From: Mikania micrantha
Taxonomy: Eukaryota > Streptophyta > Magnoliopsida > Asterales > Asteraceae
DNA length: 64,000 nt
Direction of reading: 5' to 3'
NCBI GenBank assembly: GCA_009363875.1
Contig: CM018696.1
Coordinates: 92,402,215-92,466,214, forward strand
Positions within the stretch are counted from its first letter, which is position 1; every line of letters begins with the position of its first letter. Below the pieces are notes generated by a model. That model was given only the letters and a program-made list of their open reading frames with translations. It had not been told where the DNA came from and did no database searches. Shown here in pieces: positions 56,401 through 64,000 of this stretch. The position numbers and the translations under genes were made by a program.

Positions 56401-59400
56401 CAATCAGAATTAAAACCATACTGAAGGCAAATGGATTATGGGACATGATAGAACCTAGTACTAATACTCAAACCGATGAAAAGAAAGATATGACCGCAAC
56501 TGCATATCTATTTCAAGCATTACCAGAAGAAATGATTATACAAATTGCAAATTGCAAAAGTGCAAAGGAAATTTGGGATGCACTTAAGACTAGGAATATC
56601 GGTGTAGATCGAGTACAGAAGGCACGTCTTCAAACACTGAAGACATAATTTGAAATGTTAAAGATGAAGGAGGAAGATACTATAGATTCGTTCACAGCAA
56701 AACTGAACAGTATTGTTACAAAAGCAAGTAATCTTGGTACAATATATGATCAACCAACATTAGTGCGAAAACTGTTAAGTTCAGTGCCAAAGAGGTTTGT
56801 TCAAATTGCTGCAACAATCGAACAATTTGCTGATTTGGAAGCAACAACTTTGGATGAAATTATTGGAAGATTAAAAGCTTTTGAAGAAAGGACTAGTTTG
56901 TTAAACGAAGATTCAGAAAATAATCAAGGAAAGCTTTTGTTTTCACAACATGATAAGAAGTCAAGTCAAAGAAAACACTTTGAACGAAGAAGGTTTAATT
57001 CATCACAAAGAAATAAAGGAAAGTTCAGACAAGAAGAAGGAAATGAAAGTCAGATAAACTTCAGGAAAAATAACAGTGATTATGATGAAAGAAAGAGGAA
57101 TTCAGGAAACCAAAACAAGTTTGAGTTTGACATAAACAAGGTAAGGTGTTATAACTGCAAAAATTTCGGACACTATGCCTCAGATTGTCGTAAGTCAAAC
57201 CATGGAGGAAAACAAGCAAATCTCGTGCAAGAAGAACAAGAAGATGATGAACCGACTCTCTTAATGTTGCAAATCGAAGACAGTGATATTCAGAAGATTT
57301 GTGAAGATATTGAAGAGCATGTTCGTGTTAAGGAAGATTCAATCAAGAAAGACGATATTCGTGAAAAGGGATGAAAAGCCAAATGAAGACAACGAAGACC
57401 ATGATCATGTTTGGGGGGGGGGGGGTGATTGTTGGAATAAACATGATTATGAGTTAACGGGTGTTATGTAAATTTGTGTAAATAGAAGGTCATTATGTAA
57501 AATTAGTTAGTTAAAGTTAGTTGACAGTTATTTAACTGTCATGTAACTGTCATTTAGAAGGCTATAAATAGCCTTAGTCTGTAAACATTTGAAGTAATCG
57601 TGAATATATGAAATTCTCTGGTTTCCCACAAACACACACACATATTTGTTTTTCCTGTTATCGTGAGGACCACCAAGACCCGTGTCGTTCCTATAAGTCG
57701 GCCTATAGCGATAACATGTAGCTGTTATACCCTAAAAAAAAAATTTTCTTCTGATTTTTCACCTGTAGCAACGACAGGTAGTCGGTAGAGGCCTAATGAG
57801 CATTGGCGGGCTTTGACCAAGATTTTGTTGCCTACTTAAATTTCTATAACGACTTAGGGTCGTCTCTATAGCATTTGATGTTTTATTTTTGATTTTTTGT
57901 TCATTATTTGTATCTTAGTAGTATTAGAAAAATGAGAAAAAAAAATTACAAGCTAAAAAATTAATAGATGAAAATTAATCTATAAAACAAACCTGAGAAA
58001 GCCAATGTATACTATAAGAGGAGTGAACAACATGCAAGCTTTGGTCTGGAAACAATCTACAATAGAAAGAACCAGGAACAGCTGAAACGAAACATTGAGT
58101 AGACTTTTCTCCTTTATTCTTCTTAAGTTTTGCATAAAAATCCGGTAACAATTTGAAGAGGGTATTGAAATCGTTTCCGTATAAGTCATTTAAGCATACT
58201 TGAAATTGCGGTGGTTTATGATTATTTTCTTCGAACATCTCAATGACTATATCTATTATGTTAGATGCAACAAGAATTGTATTTTTACTAGAGGAGCATC
58301 CAAGATCGGCTATCTTGAAAATCTGATCGAAGAATATATCATGATTAGTAATACCCTTGATTGTATCCTTCAGGATCGGTAGCGTTTTTTGTATGACAGT
58401 TTCCTGGAGAGAAGACATGAACACACCATGTCAGTCACGTGACTTATTATCAATTCATTAGAGTGAATAATCTTGCAAGATATTGTAATTATATATATAT
58501 ATATATCGTTCTCGGTCTATCCAACGACCCTGAGGAGGTATTATGATCGTTTAAAATGAATGAGATTAAATCTCAGCCGTGTAAATTCATATTTTACATC
58601 AGTTACAAAGCAGTTTTCATTACTATTTTTTGTTTCAAACAACTTTAGTAAATTAATAACATCATAACAAAATAACTGGACACCCGAACATGTATAAAAC
58701 CAGTTAACCATGGTGTTAGAGTTTGAAAAAAATCTTATTCTAATTTAGGATTGCAAATTATGTTTGAACTCAAATTCAGATATAACTTAAAGGATTAAGT
58801 TAAACTAAATAAGCCTTTTAACCTAAAAAGCCTAAGAAGGATATTGAGCCACTAGATCATTAATTAATGGTTATGAGTAAATCAAGTTGTTGGAGGGTAT
58901 TATATTAATAGCCACTTTTGTTGACTTTTTATCAAGTTCTCCCATCTTGTTTAAATGTTCATAACTTTTACATACGAAATTATTTTTTGAAAATAAATAT
59001 ACCATAAAAACGAGTATTTTTTATCTTCAAAATTTGTATAATATTGTTATAGAAATAAAAATTTATTTTTTTAGATCAACGTGTCATTTGTACATGTCAT
59101 TGTGTCTTTTGTACATGGATTGTCTTTTGTATATGATATTATGTCTTTTGTCGTTCTGCTCAATGTTGTGTTCTCATGAACAATTTAAGACACAATGATG
59201 TTGTAAAATACATAATGTCGTAAAATACATAATGTCAAGCAAAGGTGACACAATGAAGAGCATAAATAATACAATGATATTTAAAAAAATACACAATGAC
59301 GAGTATGACCAATTTTGTACAGGTCATTGTGTTTTTGTATATGTATTGTGTTTTTTTACATGTTATTGTGGTCTTTTGTATTGGTCAATGTGTCTTTTAT

Positions 59401-62400
59401 ACGGTCATTGTGTCTTTTGTGTTTGCTCAATGTTGTGTTTTTAAACAATTTTAGACATAAAGATGTTGTATAATATAATGTTAAGTAAGGATAACACAAT
59501 AACCGGTATTTTGTACAGGTCATTGTGTTTTTTTACATGTTATTGTGTCTTTTTACATGTTATTGTGTCTTTTGTATTGGTCAATGTGTCTTTTATACAG
59601 GTCATTGTGTCTTTTGTGTTTGCTCAATGTTGTGTTTTTAAACAATTTTAGACATAATGATGTTGTATAATATAATGTTAAGTAAGGATAACACAATAAC
59701 CGGTATGAATAACACAATTATCTTTAAAAAAGACACAATTACCTGTAAAAAAACACAATTACACGTAAGAAAAACACAAAAAGATAATTATACACAAACG
59801 TTTAAGTAAGCCACAATGACGATAATTAAACAAAATGAGCTGAAAAAAATTTCATTTTTTATAGAAAAATTATACTAATTTTAAAGATAAAAAAATGCTT
59901 ATTTTTATGATATATTTTTTAAAAAAATAATATCGTTTTTAAAAGTTATAAACGTTTAAAAAATATGAGGGGATAGTGTTATTAGGGATGTCCGCGGTGC
60001 GGTTCGGTCGGTTTTGCAAAATTTTTTAAACCAAACCACTAACCGCGGTTTCAAAAAATGACAATCCAAACCGACCATGTAAGTTGTGTAAACCAAACCT
60101 ACCGGTATTGGCAGTTTCACGGTTTTACGGTTCGGTTTTTGCGGTTTAACGATTTTATAAAAAAAACAATAGATAACGTTTAATATAACAATGCAAAATA
60201 CCATAATTGATTTCGAATTCAAATTTAAAAAATAAAAAACCATAATATAAAAGTAAACCAATATCAAAATAACAAAAGTAGTCTAAAAGGTGGTGAATAA
60301 ATTTTGATTAAAGATTAACTTCTAAATCAATAATTTTATATTATTATCATCATCAATTTTCATTTTAAAAGAACTTGTGAGCCGTGAATTAATGGAATAG
60401 AGATTAAAAGAGCAAGATAAATGAAAACGAGGTAAACGAAAAGATGCTAATATAGGTTTTTCAATAATTTTAAGATATATATACATATATATGAATATGT
60501 ATATATATATATATACGGTTTGTGCGGTTTATACGGTTTAAAAAAAGCAAACCATAAACCATCCCAAACCACCCGGTTTTTAGAATACTAAAACCATAAA
60601 CCACACCATGAAGTTCTAAAACCGACCAATTGTCTTCGGTCCGGTCCGGTTTAAGCGGTTCGGTCGGTTTATGTACATCCCTAGTGGTTATCACTAAATT
60701 AGCCTCTAACAACTTTTCATTCTAAAATTTTAAACTTTCATCTTAAATTTGATTTCATGATCTAATGGTTAATAATTCTTCTTAGTATTTAGTTGAACCT
60801 AATCCATACCTTAAATGTTAGTTTAAAATATTACTTTATTTTGTTTCGAAACTGTAATTTTTACTCCTCTTTGGAACGGTTGTCACATAGACGGTGCATC
60901 ACTAGTAGTAGTCGAGATAAATATTTTGTAATTTTTGTATTAATACTTTACTCATATTAAAGAGTAAAAATGCTTAATTGTATAGTCTATTTTTCAATAA
61001 TGTCAATAAATATTTAAAAATTTAAAAAAATATATGAAAAAAGTTAACCTACAAGACTAGCCCAAATTGTTTGATCTCAATTGCATTTAAAAACTTAAAA
61101 CCTAAAAACTTTTTATATATTTTTTAGAAAAAAATATTTTTTTAATGGATCTACCCTTATAATTAAGTGGTTAATGACTTAATGTATATTAAAGTAAATT
61201 GAAATATAACATCATCAATAATAGTTAAGCTAAAGATACCAAGGGGTTCGGACTTCAGACAGATTGTTTCGTGAAAAAACATATTTGAATGGGTAAAAAT
61301 ATCTGAACCAACATCTATCTGAATCATTGAGACTTGGAAAAGAGTCTAAATGAGAAGAGAAGAAGGTCCGGGAAGAGGGCAACGACAAAAGGAGTCTGAA
61401 TCGATGACCGCCGCTCCACGAGGCTGACAAAGGCAACCGAAGGCGAAGACACAGGCAACTGATGTCTGCGATGAACGACGTCTTAGACCAACCAAAGGCG
61501 AAGACACAAGCAACCGACGTCTGCGATGAACGACCGAAGACGAGGTTGACAACGGCGACCAAAGGCTGACAATTCCGATCGAGGGCTGAAGAAGGCGACC
61601 GACAGCTAATATCAATGGCGAAGGTATTCGACCGGGGGGTTGGAATCTAGGGTTTTGTCAAGAATGAGGGTATTTTGTATTTTGATTCAAATGAGCATTT
61701 AATGATTCAGAACATCTTTACCATTCAGACATGTTAATCATTCATTATTTAATAGTTTAGATGTTATCAAACGGCCCTAAGTGAACCATCCTACTTAAAT
61801 ATTATATTCTAAAATCTTTTAGAACGATTAAATTACATCCTCTAGTTAACTTTAACTCCACATCTTTTCTTTCCTTTTTTTTTTTTTTCCATAAGACGAC
61901 TTGTCCTCTCAATTATTTGGAGACGTACACTTCTCCATAAATATTGATATCATTTGACCACTACATTCTTTTGTAATCACTAAACCAATAGATGTGATCA
62001 GTGACGGAGCTTGAAGGATCAGAAAGGGGGGGCGAAAAATTACGGGAGCCAGAATACATGTTAATTTTTTTACGCGAGGGGGGGCGAAACCTCTATTTTT
62101 AACTAAAAATTAACCTTTCGACCAAAAAATTAACACTACGGACGAAAAAATACGGATTTGGATATTTAAACAGATAACTAAACTCGGAAAAAAAAAGCTA
62201 AAATAGGTATCCAAATCAGAATCCGAGTTTCCAGATATCCAAAATTTTCAGATATTTCTGATACTGATTTTTATTAAACACCTTAGTTAATGTATATTAA
62301 AGTTAATTGAAATACAATATCATCAATAAAATAGTTAAGCTAGAAATACAAACTGAACCACCCAACTTAAACACTGATATTCTAAAATCTTTTAGAACGA

Positions 62401-62925
62401 CTAAATTAACTTTCTCAACATCTTTTGTTTTACGCTAGACTTGATCTCTTAATTAATTTAGAGACGTACAATTTTTCACTAATATTGATATCAGTATACC
62501 GCTACGTACAGTCCTTTTGTAATCACTAAACCAATAGAGTAAGAGACGAACTCAGATGAAGTTAGGGATGTGATAGGTACTATACTAGAATTGTACAGAT
62601 ACCTATACTGAAAGTACTGATACAAAATATTTGAAAAGCAGGTTTTCGAATACCATATCGAATCTATTGGGAGAATATCAATACGGTATTAGTTCGGTAC
62701 ATGTACTTGTTACAAAATGATCATTTTTAAATGGTATGAGTATTGTACCACAATACTGATATCAAATTTATGAAAGAATAGGTACCAAATACCATCATTA
62801 CAAGACGGTTTGTACAGTATCAGTACTTGAAACCACATGCTCATCCCTACCTGAAGTAATGAGTTAGTGGCATAGCTCCCTTCTCCATCGCCGGTATTCA
62901 TGTGTAGGATGTTTACAACTTCCAT
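53438..62925 (-). CDS. SABATH-family carboxyl methyltransferase, 4 exons, introns full of transposons
   Basis: Exons on the minus strand: 62925-62851, 58403-57993, 54810-54556, 53806-53438. All junctions are GT-AG, phase 0, with no internal stop; 369 codons plus stop. Exon lengths 75/411/255/369 equal those of the gene at 46180-48505, so the two are paralogues in tail-to-tail order. It opens MEVVNILHMNTGDGEGSYAT. The motif I region is IADLGCSSSKNT at 56-67, where the usual Gly-Pro of CSSGPNT is Ser-Lys. It keeps LNDLYGNDFN, SAVPGSFYCRLFP and SSYSIHWLSQVPEG. Substrate not predictable, and the Ser-Lys change near the S-adenosylmethionine loop raises doubt about activity. Intron 1 (4447 bp) holds two hAT-like MITEs, a Harbinger-like element and a minisatellite; intron 2 (3182 bp) holds a Copia-like element. 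The exon 1 donor is partly made of a MITE end. Splicing over such introns is inferred, not shown. Confidence 0.88.
54965..55450 (+). repeat. About 18 copies of AATCGATTCAG and variants
   Basis: The 11-mer AATCGATTCAG and close variants recur irregularly every 15-50 bp. Several variants differ just at the CG: AATTGATTCAG (at least three) and AATCAATTCAG (at least two), the two products of cytosine deamination at CpG. It lies in the leader of the Copia-like element, upstream of gag. Confidence 0.85.
56280..57374 (+). pseudogene. Copia-type Gag, one in-frame stop
   Basis: The frame from the ATG at 56280 is interrupted by TAA at 56646-56648 and continues in the same frame to 57374. The first part has the UBN2/retrotran gag look: FQCPMLNATNYTIWSIRIKT, then GLWDMIEP, TAYLFQALPEEM and AKEIWDALKTR. 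After the stop: EDTIDSFTAKLNSIV and a zinc knuckle CYNCKNFGHYASDC (CX2CX4HX4C) near 57148-57189, in a Lys/Arg/Asn-rich context. Glu is usual at the stop position in relatives, so GAA to TAA is the simplest reading. The frame ends about 40 bp before the polypurine tract, so no pol follows. Since the element has no pol, it could only have moved with help in trans. Confidence 0.8.
57413..57425 (+). promoter_or_regulatory. G13 polypurine tract of Copia-like element
   Basis: Thirteen consecutive G followed by TGAT and the LTR start TGTTGG at 57430. The place and composition fit the plus-strand primer. It is unusually pure; most plant Copia tracts mix A and G. Confidence 0.7.
59090..59800. repeat. 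Minisatellite of TCATTGTGTCTTTTGTA units with duplication
   Basis: The unit TCATTGTGTYTTTTGTAY recurs a dozen times. A larger block of about 197 bp is duplicated (from about 59312 and 59509), each running from TTTTGTACAGGTCATTGTG through GTTTGCTCAATGTTGTG to AACACAATAACCGGTAT. At 59205-59300 and 59700-59800 the complement (ACACAATGACGA, ACACAATTACCTGTAAAAA) appears, so the whole can fold back. It lies in intron 1 of the second SABATH gene. Confidence 0.85.
59983..60683. mobile_element. hAT-like MITE, in SABATH intron 1
   Basis: Ends TAGGGATGTCCGCGG and (reversed) TAGGGATGTACATAAACC. The flanks AGTGTTAT and GTGGTTAT may be an eroded 8-bp target duplication. Interior rich in CGGTTYGGT, GGTTTACGGTT and their complements near both ends, as in subterminal transposase-binding repeats; a (TA)n run at about 60478-60516. 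It shares the TAGGGATG end with 62563-62849. Confidence 0.75.
61175..62560 (-). repeat. Segmental duplication, one copy interrupted by an element
   Basis: 61175-61240 plus 61782-62010 matches 62285-62560: TTAATGTATATTAAAGT, ATCATCAATAA, ATAGTTAAGCTA, TCTAAAATCTTTTAGAACGA, GAGACGTACA and TTTTGTAATCACTAAACCAATAG occur in the same order in both. Between 61241 and 61781 the left copy carries an extra element that the right copy lacks. Around 62015-62100 is a G-rich patch (GGGGGGGCGAAA). All lie in intron 1 of the second SABATH gene. Confidence 0.8.
61241..61781. mobile_element. Harbinger-like element, related to 48722-49515
   Basis: The right end (reversed GGGCCGTTTGATAACATCT) matches the end of the element at 48722-49515 (GGGGCTGTTTGGTAGCATCT); the left end (GGGGTTCGGACTTCAGAC) is more damaged. 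CAA/TAA flank it where the uninterrupted copy has one CAA. The interior is GC-rich with a 55-bp tandem pair (AACCRAAGGCGAAGACACA at 61435 and 61490, both followed by TCTGCGATGAACGAC). Confidence 0.65.
62563..62849. mobile_element. hAT-like MITE forming part of a splice donor
   Basis: 287 bp with ends TAGGGATGTG and (reversed) TAGGGATGAG, flanked by GATGAAGT (62555-62562) and CCTGAAGT (62850-62857), matching at 6 of 8 positions. On the minus strand exon 1 of the SABATH gene ends CAG at 62851, and the donor GT is the G at 62850 plus the first T of the element at 62849. Interior repeats GGTACC/GGTAC and CAGTACT motifs. Confidence 0.85.
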
Positions 62926-63189
62926 GGCTATTTTCCGTAGTTACCCTTTTTTCTGCTGCTTCCTGCAGGGAGTACTTAAAATTATTGGCTTATAATTCCT
63001 GCTTTCACAAGTGGATATTTAAGCATTTAGAAAATACACACAAGGCAATATTGTATTAAATGTTAACAATAATTCCATTCTCTGCATCATAATGTTGAAT
63101 CTTCTGCTTCTATATATATATATATATATATATATAACTATTAAAGCAATTAAGTGACCAAAATTATATTTATATATGTGAATTTTTTT
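62926..63189 (-). promoter_or_regulatory. Upstream region of the second SABATH gene
   Basis: Minus-strand promoter area. AAATGCTTAAATATCC near 63035-63015, about 90-110 bp before the ATG, is a possible TATA element; a (TA)13 run lies at about 63111-63136. No transcription start can be fixed. Confidence 0.35.
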
Positions 63190-63513
63190 GGAACGACGGT
63201 TGATGCAACAATAAGACCGTTGTCTCAGAGTGTGGTGGCTGAGTATCGAAACCTCAACCTTACACTCATGCTACAATTGTAGCGGTGCATTTTTCAGTGG
63301 CATTAGAGATGCTCCCCCATGCTACGATTGCAACGGAGGCTCCACCTAATCCTCCTAACCGGCCAAGTTGGATAGAGTCAAACACTCGTCAACCAACCGT
63401 TCCGGGAAAAAACCGGATAAGAGGTTTTAACCTTGTCACATGAAATCCTTTTGGCTCGAACACAAAGCCAGGTGATAGCCCGGGTCGCTCGTCATTGCCA
63501 TGTTTCACAAAAT
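63190..63513 (+). repeat. Dispersed 0.32-kb repeat, copy 2
   Basis: Same repeat as 52034-52355 in the same orientation, starting GAACGACGGTTGATGCAACA. The two copies flank the second SABATH gene, about 11 kb apart. Confidence 0.85.
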
Positions 63514-64000
63514 TTTTACAACAATGGGAATGATACAATAACTTGTTTCTATTGCGGAAAACAAAATAACTGTGACAAAATCAACACTATTCTTTGGGTT
63601 TTCTTTTCATGACCTTTTTTATATATCTACAAGAATATGTTATTTTATGTGTTTGTACAAATTCATTTTTGTTTAAGATCTTACATCAGCGTAAGTTGTC
63701 ATCACATTAAATAAATGTTGGCAGTGAAATATAAGCCTACACATGTTGTAAATCATAAACGTTTATGAATTAGTCAATACTCATAAAAGGATATAGGATA
63801 CATATATAATAAATGTCATTAAAGAAAAACCAAAAATTTAGGTTGATCTTGTCCGAGTTATATAAGTTTTCGTGATAATTAAAAACTTAAAATTAAACAC
63901 AAATGACCGGGCAATTTGTGATTGTTTGAATCTTTTTTTAGAGAACTCATGTAATCGTTTTGGATGAAATGGGGCTGCTAAACGTAGGCGGATCGACAGT
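63514..64000. other. Window end, no gene recognised
   Basis: AT-rich until about 63930. The last 50 bp (AATCGTTTTGGATGAAATGG and on) are less AT-rich and open in one frame, but too short to judge. Confidence 0.35.

Larger units (their letters stand above)
54910..57678 (+). mobile_element. Copia-like element lacking pol, in SABATH intron 2
   Basis: The 3' LTR is about 57430-57678, starting TGTTGGAATAAACATGATTA and holding a TATA box (TATAAATAG near 57563). The same start occurs at 54910, but the 5' LTR keeps only about 34 bp (start plus GTTATTTAACTGT), the middle being deleted. CCCGT flanks both ends (54905-54909, 57679-57683), a probable target duplication, although the 3' LTR would then end in AGA and not CA. 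Inside: an ATCGATTCAG repeat tract, a gag gene with one stop, and a G13 polypurine tract. No protease, integrase or reverse transcriptase. Orientation is opposite to the host gene. The sequence just left (CACTAGAAGAAAATC at 54860) looks like a CACTA-type end, so the host site may itself be a transposon. Confidence 0.75.

Noticed and set aside
63930..64000. Start of a gene at the window end
   Set aside because: Too short to judge.

Overview
The window looks like nuclear DNA of a flowering plant. Genes are sparse and split by GT-AG introns, the background is AT-rich, and most of the sequence is transposable-element debris: Ty3/gypsy Athila-type and chromovirus pieces, a Copia-like element, a MULE, Helitrons, hAT-like and Harbinger-like MITEs and a Cassandra solo LTR. 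The style of the LTRs and MITEs reminds me of Asteraceae, but that is an impression from memory; no search was run.

Layout. 1-4951: 3' half of an Athila-type element (ORF1-like gene with one in-frame stop, then noncoding tail, then a partial LTR). 4952-9044: minus-strand remnant of a chromovirus (LTR, integrase plus chromodomain, gag zinc knuckle, piece of a second LTR) that ends inside a MULE. 9045-11455: decayed minus-strand MULE transposase with FAR1, DDE, SWIM and OTU parts. 13064-14326: intact DUF1639-family gene. 17819-23588: intact 11-exon gene for an RFC3-like AAA+ clamp-loader paralogue of 611 aa. 23.6-46 kb: repeats, with several Helitron ends, a Cassandra solo LTR with target duplication, a 749-bp tandem duplication, hAT-like and Harbinger-like MITEs, and three phase-compatible minus-strand exons of an unrecognised gene near 26.3-26.8 kb. 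46180-48505 (+) and 62925-53438 (-): two convergent SABATH methyltransferase genes with identical exon lengths (75/411/255/369 nt, 369 aa each). The second is swollen to 9.5 kb by transposons in introns 1 and 2, including a pol-less Copia-like element.

How the genes relate. The only clear functional pair is the two SABATH genes, an inverted duplication likely to methylate small carboxylic acids with S-adenosylmethionine. The RFC3-like and DUF1639 genes are unrelated neighbours.

Most notable observations: (1) a hAT-like MITE inserted inside the 5' splice site of exon 1 of the second SABATH gene and rebuilt the GT from its own terminal base; (2) tandem duplication of an exon-intron boundary in the RFC3-like gene made an in-frame decoy donor; (3) that RFC3-like protein keeps Walker A but has changed Walker B, sensor-1 and SRC-box residues; (4) a stem-loop with a purine GGA-type loop precedes the 3' LTR of two different gypsy lineages; (5) at least seven Helitron 3' ends with correct A/T flanks. 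I see no wholly new multi-gene system.
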